Positions 10,844-21,846 of a stretch of 64,000 nucleotides of DNA are shown here, piece after piece. Position 1 is the first letter of the stretch. Each line of letters starts with the position of its first letter. The position numbers were made by a program, and so were the translations under genes. The notes under the pieces are model-generated. The model was not told the origin of the DNA. It worked only from the letters and a program-made list of their open reading frames with translations, and did not search any database. This stretch comes from Endotrypanum monterogeii (taxonomy: Eukaryota; Euglenozoa; Kinetoplastea; Trypanosomatida; Trypanosomatidae): the NCBI GenBank assembly GCA_000333855.2, contig CM007319.1, forward strand, positions 568,365 through 632,364. Reading direction: 5' to 3'.

Positions 10844-11959
10844 TTACGACCTTTGCAGAAATCCCTTTTTTTTTTCTTGGAGGGCCTCGAAATGACACAT
10901 CAATGCGTCCAAGCTCTTCGGCAAGCTCATTGTATCTCCTTGCATTTGCTCCAGGAAGGAGCCCATTGCCTTATCCATGACATCTGCGAGCTGCATCCCT
11001 TCTGCTGACGTCCTCACACTCACATCATGCAGACATTCTCCGACGGTGATCGCTGCCTCCACCATCGACATGATCACATACATGGCATACAGGATATGAC
11101 AGCACTCATTCAAGGCGGACTTGGCCCGCATCACCAGCTCGAAGAAGGAGCCTAGGTGACACTGTGACACCCCTGGGGGGAGGGGGCACGTGCCGTCGAC
11201 ACAGGTAAGCAGCAAGAAATTTTCAGATTCCAAAGGCGCACTCTTTTTCTAGTACAATGGTGTCTGTGCGTCACTGCAACTGATCCTACACTTTTGGAAT
11301 CCCTAGTAGATGCATCAGATACACCACTTGCATCTGCTCAGGCGCCTCCCTCGGCGCCTGCCGCTTCTCTGCACCCAAGCTGATGGAGCCAACCCCAAAG
11401 CGCCCCAACAACTCATCGCATTCGCCCTGAACGCGAGCCAAGGTGTTCAACACATAAGCATGGGACAGCTGTGAGGAGAAGACAGTCGAGGACGAGGGTG
11501 CATCGATGCAGCGGAGGAATGAAATGTCCGATTTGGCCTCGCATTCCCAAATTCGATGCCTCAACCGATGGTGGTATTTTTTTTTCACCGGTGACCCTGT
11601 CGTGCGAAAGTGTTATTGATGCCGTACATTCCGCTTTGGGATACATGGACGACACTGTGTTGTTGTAGATAGAAGGGTCTGTGTCTAGTGGCCCCATCAC
11701 GCTTCTTTGCCACAGCAAACGTGTCACACACCCAGAGCGACCTTCAGCTGCTATAGCGATTGATTGTGGTTCCACTCCACTGGAGCCGAAATTACTTCTC
11801 CATCTTTTGGCGATGTCATAGCCTTCACCTTTTGACCTTGTCATACTGAATATCCGTCTGGGTGAAGGAGTTGCCGCATACGGTGCCTTCCAAGACGTTC
11901 CCGAGATTTTTGACGACAGTGACTGGTACGCCGGTCTCCTTCAAAAATCGAGGCTGCAT
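10844..11959 (-). pseudogene. Frame-disrupted gene, probably a pseudogene
   Basis: Protein-like sequence runs through successive minus-strand frames. It opens with an ATG at 11959 ('MQPRFLKETGVPVTVV...') that hits a TGA at 11827. A second frame is open from 11844 past an A9 run on the minus strand (plus-strand T-run about 11577-11585). A third runs to a TAG at 11286-11288 ('...LLGIPKV'). A fourth starts after a TAG at 11249-11251 and ends at 10844; it has no ATG at its left edge, only a TTG. The pieces adjoin in order on the strand of the neighbouring genes. That fits one ~370-residue gene broken by at least two frameshifts and one stop. Sequencing error in the homopolymer could explain one shift, not all. 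I do not recognise the family. Part of the plus strand is also protein-like (see findings), so strand and identity are uncertain. Confidence 0.5.
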
Positions 11960-13376
11960 TGCACCAGATAACTATGCAAGAAAAGGAAGAGAACAGCTAC
12001 GCATCCAGAGGGTGCTTTCAGTGAGATGGGAACGCAACACATACCCGAAGTGGCACATGAAAGCACAAAGGAAGCCTTTCTGTGTGCTTGCGTTAAGTGT
12101 ACGCCTGACGATGGGTGTACAATCCCAATAATGTAGAGTGCAAGAAACAACGCGAAGGGGGGAGAGGAGGACACATGAGAACAATCAATAAGCATGTTTT
12201 AACGGAAAAAAAAAACAAGAGCTTAAGCTGCAGATCGAGTACCACCTGTGAGCATTGAGGACTCTCCATCGTGCCGTCTATCCACCTTCCCCCCGACGAG
12301 GAGACACATCAAACGATCGAACATTCCTTACTCTTGCGTAAGGTCCACCAGACATGAACTGAGTTCAACATAAACGTGAATATCCATCTCCTCCTTTTTT
12401 ATTTGTTTTTTTTTCTCTACTCTTGGCATGTCAAAAAGCATAGGGAGACAAGAGATGCACTGATGCCTGCTGGATCTCTGGAAAAGCTGCTTTTGCTTCC
12501 AGTTCAGCAGACACCTATCGGGAAAAAAAAAAATCTACCCCGAGTGCATAGCGACAACCACTAGGTTTGCAGTCGGCTGGTGTATTCGCATGATTCCTCG
12601 GAGCTAGGCCGAGTGTTCGGAACCACCAGAGACCAGGCCAGGCGAGAGGCGCCGGACCCTCACTGGGACTCTGGATGATCCAATGATATATATTCAAATG
12701 GGATCACTGTTGGCTACAAATCGTGTGCTATTGAAGACCGAGTTAACACGAGTAGCTGCTGACGGCACTGTACCCCCCCCTTACCCCACGATACACTGCA
12801 CCGGTTTCCATTCCCCGCGAACAGAGTGATATCGGGGACAAAAAAAAAGGGAGTGCCCCTTCCCCCCTCGTCCGCTCTGGCAAAAGCCTGAGATGACAAC
12901 AGCCCCTCAGCGGCCGTTGATGTACAGTGTACGCTAAATACGAATATATATATATATATATATATATAGGCATACGGGAGGCCAGCGATAAGTTATCTCT
13001 GCACACAACCTCAGAACGCTAAGACCACCAACCCGTGTACACACCTGAAAGTGAACAAAAAAAAAGAGTAGCGGCAGCTGTAACGGATTGTATCCATACT
13101 TTCTCATGACCAGGTATCGTATCGGAAGTCTGCCTCGAATCGCAAGCGATCTGTGCGCATTCAAAGAACTGCCAGAGTTTCACATTTGTGCCCATGAATC
13201 AAAACAAGAAAAAAACGCTGACTGTTAGGACCTCCGCATGCGAGCTATCCATATAGGGGGACCCCGGGGAGACGCGGTGGATAAGAGAAACAGGGCTGAT
13301 TATTTCAGACGAATGACCGACGCTGTTTTCTTTTCCTCTCTCTCTCCCTTTGTTTTTCTTCCCCAATAACCCCGCA
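11960..13376. other. Intergenic, no gene seen
   Basis: This is the 3' flank of CEP131 on the minus strand. It contains a (TA)n tract at 12944-12968 and several A-runs. No open frame with coding character was found. The stretch 12560-12680 has balanced base composition without repeats and could hold an old degenerate element, but I see no recognisable signature. Confidence 0.5.
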
Positions 13377-15371
13377 TCACAACAGCAGCTGGCGATGTCG
13401 TTGCAGCTCTTGATCCCGCACGCGGACTGCCTCCTGCAAACTTAACACCTGCTCGGACTGGTGGCGGATCGTATTTTCTTTATTTGTGATCGTCACCAGA
13501 ACGCGCTCATTGATCTGACTGAGCTCTGCATGATGTCGCTGCTCCAAAGTCTTCATATCAACATCAAACTCGGACTTCAGACGAGCCACCTCCTGCGTCG
13601 CGGCGTCGTAGCGCTGTTGTAGTTCCCACACCTCCTGCACGTGGCGAGTCTCGAATTCGTGCAGCTTCTTTTGCCATTCGTTGTCGAGGATGCTCATTCG
13701 TTTCGTGTACTCAGAACGCACTTTTTCCTGAATAGCGCTTATGTGCTTTTCTGAGAGGTTCGCCATACTCTGGATCCGCTGCAGCTCCTCGGCCTTGTTT
13801 CGGTTGGCCTCAAGAGCGGTGCTTAACTGCTCCTGGACGAGGTCCAACTCTACTTGCAGCCTCTCCTTCTCACGGGTCACTTGGATGTAGCGCTCCCGCA
13901 GCATTCCATCACTACCCCGAGCAGACTCCAGAGCGCGCAAGTGCTCTTCCTCGAGCCGCTGCATCACCTTTGTCACTGCTGCATCGCGTTCCAGCTCGCA
14001 TTTTTTGCGCAGCTCAGCCTCTCTGGCCTCTAAATAACATCTGTTTGCCTCCTGTGCATCCTTTTCGCGGTTGGAGAACTCGAGCGTCATCTTCTCTTTT
14101 AGATGCGACATGCGCTCGTTCATTTCACCTGTGATGCGCCTAACCTCACTTGTCACAGCCTCGTGGAATGAGGCCTGTTCCATTGCTTGGGCGCCCTGCA
14201 GACGCAATACCTCCTTCCCGAGCCGCTCCACTTCGCGCTGCAATGTGAGCTTCTGGTCCTCGTAATGGTGCTCCATCTGATCGCGCTTCCGTTGCTCAAT
14301 ACGGCGCTCCTCTTCGAGTTGTCGATGAACGCGCTCGCTCTCATCGCGGAGGCGGTCTCGAACAGTATCCTGCTCGCGGTTAAGGAATTCATCTGCCTCC
14401 CGCCGTAGCTTTGACTTTAACTCTTCCACTGAGGCATCCTTCGCGGCGATGACCTCGTCGCGTTGGCGCAATTCATTTTCGTACTCCTCGCGCAGTCGTG
14501 CTTTCTCAGCCTTGTGCCTATTCAGCAACAGCACAATATCCGGCTCGAGAGACTGCAGCGTCGATTCTTTGATGCGCTTCGCCTCAGCCAGACGCCATTT
14601 TTCGCGGTTAATTTTTTCCTGTGCAGCCCACTTGACACGCAAAGACGAAATGGCAGCTGTATTTGTCGTTTCCAGCTGCCGAAGCGCCTCGCTGTGCTTC
14701 TCTGCCTCGCTCTGCAGTTTCGCCGTGAGTACCTCCACCTGGCGCGAAAGATCTCCCTTTGTCTTCTGAAGTCTTTCATTTTCTGCCTTGACTCGCTTGC
14801 GCTCCTGAGTATGAGCTTTGCGCAGATCGTCTACCTCTCCCTGGACGGCTTCACGCATTTCGTCCTTGCGGTGCGCCTCCTCAGCACGCCATAGCTGGAG
14901 ACGGTCCCTAAGTTCAGCATTTTCTTGGCGCAACTGTTCATTCTCGAATTGCATACCTTCAATGCGCTTTTTAATACCGAGAAATGTGTTCTGGGCTGAA
15001 TCGACGCCGCCGCCTGGGATCCACGGCACTGTCACAGCTAAAACACCAGCGGGGGGAGACGGTGTCGGTTGGCGCGGCAGGATTTGGTGATGCATTAGAG
15101 TACCGTTGGGCGATGCAGTAATAGACGACGGTGCGGGTGAGCTGGCCGTGACATGCTGCAGTGTCGATGACGTCAGCGCCACAGCGCTGGAGAAGCTGGT
15201 CAGCGGTGTGCACTCGCGCTCGTTGGGCATCTGGCAACGCGTCCTTTCAGCATTTTCGAGGTAGGAAAGAATGTTGGCCACCTTTGCCTCGTTCATCTCG
15301 CGAATGTCTGAGCAGCAGCTGACCGTGTCCCCAACGATGCGACTCAGAGGCTGTGAAGTGCTACAGTTCAT
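13377..15371 (-). CDS. CEP131: CEP131/AZI1-like basal-body coiled-coil protein
   Basis: The 664-residue protein starts at the ATG at 15371. The open frame extends 49 codons further upstream, but a strong splice acceptor at 15423-15424 excludes those codons. Nearly everything after residue ~170 is heptad-rich coiled coil. Residues about 250-290 carry 'QEKINREKWR', 'RIKEST', 'LEPDI' and 'NRHKAE', which match the conserved CEP131 block as I recall it. The C-terminus also aligns in character with the family's end. Residues ~25-45 hold a short conserved helix ('ILSYLENAE'). CEP131 is a centriolar satellite/basal-body and transition-zone protein needed for ciliogenesis, so a basal-body role here is a sound inference. 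The Ser/Pro-rich residues 50-150 are probably disordered. Confidence 0.85.
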   Translation of the reverse strand: MNCSTSQPLSRIVGDTVSCCSDIREMNEAKVANILSYLENAERTRCQMPNERECTPLTSFSSAVALTSSTLQHVTASSPAPSSITASPNGTLMHHQILPRQPTPSPPAGVLAVTVPWIPGGGVDSAQNTFLGIKKRIEGMQFENEQLRQENAELRDRLQLWRAEEAHRKDEMREAVQGEVDDLRKAHTQERKRVKAENERLQKTKGDLSRQVEVLTAKLQSEAEKHSEALRQLETTNTAAISSLRVKWAAQEKINREKWRLAEAKRIKESTLQSLEPDIVLLLNRHKAEKARLREEYENELRQRDEVIAAKDASVEELKSKLRREADEFLNREQDTVRDRLRDESERVHRQLEEERRIEQRKRDQMEHHYEDQKLTLQREVERLGKEVLRLQGAQAMEQASFHEAVTSEVRRITGEMNERMSHLKEKMTLEFSNREKDAQEANRCYLEAREAELRKKCELERDAAVTKVMQRLEEEHLRALESARGSDGMLRERYIQVTREKERLQVELDLVQEQLSTALEANRNKAEELQRIQSMANLSEKHISAIQEKVRSEYTKRMSILDNEWQKKLHEFETRHVQEVWELQQRYDAATQEVARLKSEFDVDMKTLEQRHHAELSQINERVLVTITNKENTIRHQSEQVLSLQEAVRVRDQELQRHRQLLL

Positions 15372-16585
15372 TTTTTTTTTTCGGAGGAGAGGGGTGGGAG
15401 AGTCTACAAAAAATATTTCGAGCTGAAAGGACAGCGGAAAAAACAAAAGCAGAGAATTCTCTCTCAAGATAAGAGAGAGAGGGGGGCAAGAGGGGAAAGC
15501 AGCCAGAGGCGGCAACACGCGTCCCTGTCTGCGCCTTTATCTCGCCCCGACTCTCCCGCTCCTCTAGACAAAAAAAAAGTGAATCGATCACACAGGATGA
15601 AAAATGCTGCTGGAGAAAAAAAAAGAAGAGCTGAAGTATGAGTATGTGCGGAACGCTACATCTATGTCTATACGTATGAGTGAATCTACTGTATATGCCA
15701 AGTCCTGCGGGCGTTCTTACCTCGCCCCTTCTGTCTGCACAATGTCCCGTCTCTCCAGAACACCTAAAGGCCGTAAATAGTTGTCTGGGTGTCTATGTAT
15801 GCGTGTGTAGCCTTTTCTTTTAGTTTGCGTGAATCAGACTGACCGACCTCGCTGTCGTCTCGAACGTTGCTGATGGCCACTGATGTTTTTTTTTTCTTTG
15901 TGCCCGAGGATGCAGACGGGTAGGTAAAAATATATATCGACAAAGAGGTGCTGTGGGCGTGTGTGTATTTGGGATGTGTAGGAGGAGAGCGGGAGGGAGA
16001 GCAGAGGGAGGTTGTCCATGAGAAGAAGACAGCTTGGTTGCGCACGTCAGCCGAAGGACTTCAGTGTGGGCAACACGGCCGCACGGGCAACGCGTTGGGT
16101 ATAAGGAATAATAATAACCATATTATGGGAACTACGTGAGAACAAATAGCAGGATACGATGCGAGGCGTACGGATAAAGGAAACGGAGAATGCAGCTCCC
16201 TGCACGTACTCCTCCTTCTCCTGCTCCTGCTCCTGCTCCTTCTTTCTTAAGAAGAAAAGCCACCGTAATGAACTCTGTCTTTTTGAGAACACTTCTTTTT
16301 CGTGTGTATATTTGTGTGAAGAGAAAAAGGGAGGGGTGAGCAATCATGAATCCAGAAGAGGAGATATATCGACTAGCCTAACGCCCCCCTCCACTTGCAT
16401 GGGTGTGTGGCTGCTTTGTGTGTGTGTGTGTGTGTGTGAGTGTATGTGCATCACCCACTCGTTCGCTCGGCGAAAGTAGAAAGAAGCTCTCCAATGTACA
16501 AATTTTAAAAAAAGAAGAAAAACATGATGGGCGTATCTGCAGGCATGCATATACATATGCTTGCATGAAGTTCGACGCATTGCCG
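15372..16585. other. Intergenic with (GT)n tract
   Basis: This spacer contains the 5' leader of CEP131 and the 3' flank of PMS1. A (GT)n tract lies at 16417-16438, 148 nt past the PMS1 stop. A short-period CCTGCT-type pyrimidine repeat occurs near 16205-16240. No gene seen. Confidence 0.6.
15423..15424 (-). promoter_or_regulatory. Trans-splice acceptor AG for CEP131
   Basis: On the minus strand a T/C-rich tract ending 'CCGCTGTCCTTTCAG' precedes this AG, 52 nt upstream of the ATG at 15371. This is the classic pyrimidine-tract/AG context for spliced-leader addition and it sets the start codon choice. Confidence 0.7.
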
Positions 16586-19072
16586 TCATAGTGACAGCGA
16601 GCTACCCTTTCCTCGAAGCTCTGATATGTTGCCCAGTAGACGGAGGGTTGGTCGGCCATGGGGGCAGTTCCACGGTTGGTCCAGCTCCCCGAGTCGCTCG
16701 ACGATGAGTTTCATACGCTTGGCTGAGAGTGGAGTGCCAATCATAATACTGCTCCGACACGCCTTGGTGGCCATAGAGTGCCACACAGCACGAAGGGGCT
16801 TAGTGATTGTGCCGTACAGCACCAGCTGCTGCACGAGCTCCATCACATCCGAAGCGGACACCACGTCGTATGGTAGCACCGGCAGGGAATAAACCAACAG
16901 CTTTGTCTCATCGCCGCCCCGACCCACCCGAAAACCGTGATGCTGGAGCGCTAGCTTGTGCTCCACGGCGAGGTCCACCTCGTGTGTGCTCATGGTGACA
17001 GACACAGGCATCACCAGAGGTTGCGGCGCTGCCTCGTACGCGCGCACGAGTCGCTCGTAGTTGAATTTCTCGTCTGATGCGTGTTGATCAACAACAAACA
17101 CATCACCGCTGGGGCTCATGGCGATGATGAAGCCGTGGTTGAACTGACCAATCACTCGCATCTCCCTGAAGGAATTCTTGTTGAAGTAGAGGTTCAGGTC
17201 GTCCTCCGTCTGTGCGCCAAGAGTGCGGGAAGAGGGTCTGCCACGTTTTGTCGGTGGTGCAGGCAACGCGACTGGATCGGGTGCATCCGCAGAGAAAGGC
17301 TCCTGCAGAAGCGCGCTGAAAGGCGGGTATGTGAGGTGGTCACAGCTGCCCACGCTACGTTGCAAAGCACCCTTGTCTGAAAGCAGCCTGACCTCGGTAT
17401 AGTCAGAGTTCGAATGCATGAATCGCGCGTCGATCGCGAGATCATGACCGCAGTCGCAGTCCGCTGGGCCATCGCACTCTGCCTTGGACTCGAGTGTAAG
17501 CGGGTCGGCGCCCTCTATTTTGTGTTTGTCATCACCTTCGCTTCGTTCTTCGAGGTCCCCAGCGCTATCCATCACGCTCGATGACGAGGAGGGCAGCAAT
17601 CGTGGCGTGGACTCTGTTTCCTCGTCATCGTCGTCTGATTTGTCGTCGTAAAGAAAACTACCGATCTTTGGGAAGTCGATCGTGGAGAGCACATCCGAGT
17701 TGTTCCGCTGCAACGCGTCACCGTCGGCGTCCACAATAGCGCCGTGGACACTGCTCATTGCGTCCTCCTCGAGCTTTGATCGCTTGAACGTGAACTGCGT
17801 GAAAGACGTGGCTGCAATGGGTGTGCGGGTCAGCCTCGTCAGCTCGGAGGCCCGCACATCAGCGGCGCGCGTCTGGGCGATACGTTGGGTACGATCCAGC
17901 TCGACTTCTTGCGAAGACAATCCAAACTCCTGAAGCGCGCGCTGATACACTTCATCCGTGAGGCGTTCCTCCTGCGCGAGCAGCACCTTGCGCTTGTTCG
18001 GAGTAAGGTTTACGTCGTACTCAAGGGAGGCATTGGATTTTAATTGGAGAAAAAAGGCAACGTGCAGCCGCTGGGAGGCATTCGGGAGGCACTGAAGGAA
18101 AGCCTCGTTGAGTGCTTTCCCCAGGCGCGGCAAGTCGACGAGTCGTCCGTCAAGGGCGAACACTTGGTGGTCGCTGCTCAGGCGCCCGCCGCCGTTTACC
18201 TTGGAAACGAGTCCAGCAATCGAGCCAAACGACAAGTTCCAGTTGACGCGCTGCATGTGCGAGGTGCAGAGGCCCCCGTACGCCTCCGTCGTGCTGCGAA
18301 TCGCGTCACCCGAGCCAGTGAGCGAAACAAGAGTCGTTACAGTCGATGCCGAGGTCTCCTGATGCTGCATCAAGAGACGGATGTGCGGATGTGAGACGGA
18401 GTACTGCTTAATCGTGGCGGTCAACTTGCTCAGCTGCTTTCGGCAACTCTTCGTGTACTCGCGATGCCGTACGGGGAGACACTTGAAGAGATGTCGCACA
18501 GTGACAGCGGTGCCGCACCCATCCCGCAGTCGCACCACCTCCAAGCGAGACGAGTGGGAAACATTATCATAGAGTAGACGCACGGTGAGGCCAGCGGTGT
18601 CGGCGCTGCACGTTTCTATCGTTACGTCGCTCATGTGGGCCAAAGAATGAAGCGCCTCCCCGCGGAAACCGAGTGAGGGATCAGAGTTGTCGTCCCCATC
18701 CCCGTCCGCTAGCATGCCCTCCGTCTGGCGAGCGCGCCCATCGTTGTTTTGATTGTTTTCGGTTGCCTGGCTACAGCCTAGTACGCCGTGTTTCGGCTGC
18801 TTTGTGGTGGCGCGGCTCGACAGCAGGGGCGTGCTCGCACCATCCAGAAGCTTACCTGTCGCGGTGTCCACAATGTTGCCCATCGGTATACCAGTGCCAT
18901 CGTCCTCCACGGCGATCTCATCGAGGCCATAATTAATGAGCCTAACCGTCACTGTCTCCGCTTTTGCGTCTAGGGCGTTTTCTAGCAGCTCCTTCACGAC
19001 GCTCGTAAGATCTGTGATAACTTGTCCTGCCGCGATTTTCCGTGCACTGGCACCATCCAGACGGGTGATCAT
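16586..19072 (-). CDS. PMS1: DNA mismatch repair MutL homologue PMS1
   Basis: This 828-residue protein starts at the ATG at 19072. The N-terminal GHKL ATPase shows 'KIAAGQVI', the catalytic Glu and Asn in 'VVKELLENALDAKA', 'VEDDGTGI' and 'GFRGEAL'. The C-terminal dimerisation/endonuclease domain shows 'DQHASDE' at about residue 660, 'ACRSSI', and 'CPHGRP' near residue 805. These are the metal-binding motifs of the PMS1 (yeast)/PMS2 (human) subunit of MutL alpha, which nicks the nascent strand during nuclear mismatch repair. An Asn/Gly/Asp-rich insertion of about 60 residues sits between 'DDGTGI' and 'GFRGEAL', where the family has the short ATP-lid segment. The linker (about 430-640) is acidic. 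The catalytic motifs are intact, so the enzyme should be active. Confidence 0.95.
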   Translation of the reverse strand: MITRLDGASARKIAAGQVITDLTSVVKELLENALDAKAETVTVRLINYGLDEIAVEDDGTGIPMGNIVDTATGKLLDGASTPLLSSRATTKQPKHGVLGCSQATENNQNNDGRARQTEGMLADGDGDDNSDPSLGFRGEALHSLAHMSDVTIETCSADTAGLTVRLLYDNVSHSSRLEVVRLRDGCGTAVTVRHLFKCLPVRHREYTKSCRKQLSKLTATIKQYSVSHPHIRLLMQHQETSASTVTTLVSLTGSGDAIRSTTEAYGGLCTSHMQRVNWNLSFGSIAGLVSKVNGGGRLSSDHQVFALDGRLVDLPRLGKALNEAFLQCLPNASQRLHVAFFLQLKSNASLEYDVNLTPNKRKVLLAQEERLTDEVYQRALQEFGLSSQEVELDRTQRIAQTRAADVRASELTRLTRTPIAATSFTQFTFKRSKLEEDAMSSVHGAIVDADGDALQRNNSDVLSTIDFPKIGSFLYDDKSDDDDEETESTPRLLPSSSSSVMDSAGDLEERSEGDDKHKIEGADPLTLESKAECDGPADCDCGHDLAIDARFMHSNSDYTEVRLLSDKGALQRSVGSCDHLTYPPFSALLQEPFSADAPDPVALPAPPTKRGRPSSRTLGAQTEDDLNLYFNKNSFREMRVIGQFNHGFIIAMSPSGDVFVVDQHASDEKFNYERLVRAYEAAPQPLVMPVSVTMSTHEVDLAVEHKLALQHHGFRVGRGGDETKLLVYSLPVLPYDVVSASDVMELVQQLVLYGTITKPLRAVWHSMATKACRSSIMIGTPLSAKRMKLIVERLGELDQPWNCPHGRPTLRLLGNISELRGKGSSLSL

Positions 19073-20238
19073 TACGGCCTGAGTGGGTATGCAGTGATGC
19101 CACGCACCTCTTCTACTCTCAAGACGTCAGCACACCTGTGCCATGCACCACATCGGATGACGTCAGAAGGATCAACGGGGGAACAAAAAAAAAGGTCGAT
19201 CTTGTATCTATGTCCTTATATATATATATATATATATTTGTATGTGTATGTGTATGAATGTGGGAATGTCAGTAGGCGTGTGTTGTACTGGGAACCAAAT
19301 CCAGTGGATAGAATATATTTGATGTGTTTGTCACGGGAGCGTGGGGAGGGAGGGAGGGGGAAACAAAAAGACCTTCGCCCCTGTCCTTCTTTTAAATGCC
19401 AAGGGAGCGAGAGGGAGGAGAAATAAGCAGTGCTAGAACGGGCAGGTGCGCCTGTGCAATGGGTAACTAGCTAGCACAGAGTCAGATGACAGGGATCAAG
19501 CAGGCAGGAAGGAGAGAGAGCAAGTACGGAAAGGAGGGGGATGGGGTGGGCACTGAGGTCATACGGAGGCAGAAACGAACAATGAAATGTAGCACAGGAT
19601 GTAATTAGTGCTGCTACACCAAGACCCTCTAGGCGAAGACCTAGGGACATGCAAGGTGACCCATCGCCCCACCGTCTCACCGGGACACTGCGCGCTTAAT
19701 ACAACACCCCTGACCCATGGGACACGCCGCGAAAAGAAGGCAGAAACGCCCTCGCACCCCACTCACCCCTTCTCAGGTACACTACGCCTTCTGCATAAAA
19801 ACTTTTCAGTGGTGACAATAAACTGAGAAGGTAGTCCAAGAAAGCAGGCGATCGAGGAGCATCAGGCGACTCCCAATACTCTGAGGGAGGGAGTGGGGAA
19901 GAAGAGAGGGCAAGTTCTGCTTGATGAAGAACTCGTCTTCTCAACGGAATTGGAACCGAGTTCTGTGAAGTATTATATATATATATATTTTTTTTTATTT
20001 TCATCTACGTTGAAAGCAAACAAACAACCAAAAAAAAAAAAGAGGTTAAAAATACTTTACCGCCCTGAGAAACAGCGGAAAAAATAAAACGCACACACAT
20101 ACTCAAACACGTAGACAACACCGGTGATCGATGCGCACACGTCAGGAATCAAATGCAACTCTGCACACGCACACACCCCACGATACGCGTGTTTTGTTTT
20201 TTTTCACTGAGACTCCACAACGTGCTCGGGCGACGGGC
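19073..20238. other. Intergenic with (TA)n tracts
   Basis: This contains the 5' leader of PMS1 (an A-run at about 19183-19191, a pyrimidine tract on the minus strand) and the 3' flank of uL24. (TA)n tracts lie at 19217-19237 and 19974-19988. No gene seen. Confidence 0.6.
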
Positions 20239-20670
20239 CTAGTCCATCTGCTGCATGGCCTTATCCGCGGCGCTGATCTTGCCCTTGCCCTTGTCGGACT
20301 TGGTCGAGCGGTCCTTGCGCTCCAGGATGGCCTTGCGGTGGTGCGTCAGCTTCATCTTCGTGATCTCGACGTTGGAGGGGTGGATGCCGACGGCCACAGT
20401 GGAACCGTTCGCCTTCTCGCGGTTCACCTTATCGATGTGGATGACCCACTTGAGGCGGTAGCACGCCGTCACCTTACCCTCACGGCCCTTGAAGGTGCCG
20501 CGCTTCACGATGACCTCGTCGTCCTTGCGCACAGGCATGGCACGGACGTTGTACTTGGCGCGAAGCTCCTTGGAGAGCGGGGCGCTCATGAGCACACGGC
20601 GCACATGGCTCGGTGCCTGGAAGTGCGCACGGCGGGCCTTGCGGCGGGAACCACACTTGATACTCACCAT
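20239..20670 (-). CDS. RPL26: 60S ribosomal protein L26 (uL24)
   Basis: This 143-residue protein starts at the ATG at 20670. The frame is open upstream, but an excellent splice acceptor lies only 9 nt before this ATG. The sequence has the uL24 KOW-motif core ('[20 protein letters not shown]') and the eukaryotic L26 N-terminus. The C-terminal tail is Lys-rich ('[16 protein letters not shown]'). Its length is normal for the family. It binds 25S/28S rRNA near the polypeptide exit tunnel. The codons are strongly GC3-biased (mostly C or G at position 3), more so than in neighbouring genes, as expected for a highly expressed protein. In trypanosomatids such genes are controlled after transcription. 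Confidence 0.97.
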   Translation of the reverse strand: MVSIKCGSRRKARRAHFQAPSHVRRVLMSAPLSKELRAKYNVRAMPVRKDDEVIVKRGTFKGREGKVTACYRLKWVIHIDKVNREKANGSTVAVGIHPSNVEITKMKLTHHRKAILERKDRSTKSDKGKGKISAADKAMQQMD

Positions 20671-20679
20671 CTTCTCAGA

Positions 20680-20681
20680 CT
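20680..20681 (-). promoter_or_regulatory. Trans-splice acceptor AG for uL24
   Basis: On the minus strand a long pyrimidine tract (about 20700-20730) leads to 'TTTTCTGCTTGCAG', with this AG 9 nt upstream of the ATG. Very short leaders are common for ribosomal protein mRNAs in this family. Confidence 0.8.
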
Positions 20682-21761
20682 GCAAGCAGAAAACCCCCAA
20701 GTTGAAAAAAAAAAAGAGAGAAGGAAGAAATATGGCGAGTAACAATGGGTCGAAAAAGGGGCAGTCACCGCAGCGCGCGCGTGCGAGCATAGGTGCATGT
20801 ATGCATATGTGTGAGGAGGAACAATGGGGAATAAGAGGCCGGGTCGTTTTTGGTTTCATTAGAGCACCAAGCCCCGTCCACATGCAGAAGACGGGGGATG
20901 AGAGTTCAAACCGACGAGAAAAAGGGGGAGGCTGATAACAAGGGCACCGCTGTATGTAACAAGATCGCCGCCGTCTTCCTCCCCCTCCTCCCCCCCTCTC
21001 TCCAAATTTTGTTGTTCCGAGTCGGCACACGAAAAACTCAGCATGAGCACACGGACCGGGAGACGATGGCGGACGTTTCTCCGCAAAATAGTGAGCAGTA
21101 TCGCATGCCTCAGTGCACTTTCCGTGGCGGAGTGGAGAGGAGGAGAAAAGAGGTGTGCTTTCATTTCCTTTTTTTTCTTTTTCTACTTTGATATGCGGTA
21201 TTCCAGTTAAAATTGTGTTGTTGTTGTTGTTTCTGTTAAGCTACTGAGCACAGACGCATACACACATCTATAAGGCGGGGGAAAAAAAAAAGGGGGGGCG
21301 GTGAAGTGAGCAAAAACCAAATGACAAAAAAAAAAAAAAACGTACTCACAAGATGGGACCATGAACGCCTCGTTAAACATCACACACTTGTAACCCCCAC
21401 CAAGACAGATGATGCTTCAGAGGGAAAGATGGGGAGGATGGGCAAAAGAACTTTCCCCTCAGACAATCCTCGTGGAGGTAGGAAGCAGGAATGAAACCCG
21501 AGCGAAGGGTGTATGTGTGTGGGTGTGTGTGCGGGGGAAGGGGGAGGGAGGGGGGGGGTAAGATAGCAGTGTAAAAAAAAAAAAGAATAATTTGCCCCTG
21601 ATCAAGCCCAGGTGCATTCTCGAAAAGCAATGAGAATTCCCACGGTACCTCAACAGAGACGCAATTACTCATTCCCACTCCTCCTTCCCCCCTTTCGAGA
21701 ATCAGCACATAGACATTTTCTATGGTACCCGCCCTTTTTTTTTTCCCGTGTGTGAGGGGAG

Positions 21762-21800
21762 AGAGGGAGGGAGGGAGGGAGGGAGGGAGGGAGAGGGGGG
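21762..21800. repeat. (GGGA)n repeat
   Basis: Roughly seven imperfect GGGA/GAGG units followed by a run of G. On the minus transcribed strand this is (TCCC)n, a pyrimidine tract about 50 nt downstream of the stop codon at 21847. Confidence 0.85.
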
Positions 21801-21846
21801 GGGGTTTCCCTTAACCTCCGACAGACGAGATTCTGCCTCGCCACTC

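Larger units (their letters stand above)
20671..21846. other. Intergenic with GGGA repeat
   Basis: This is the 5' flank of uL24 and the 3' flank of the four-TM gene. It contains A- and G-runs at 21280-21345 and 21540-21585. A GGGA tandem repeat at 21762-21800 reads as a C/T tract on the transcribed strand. No gene seen. Confidence 0.6.

Noticed and set aside
20131..20742. 203-codon plus-strand open frame
   Set aside because: Antisense to uL24; openness follows from the strong GC3 bias of that gene.
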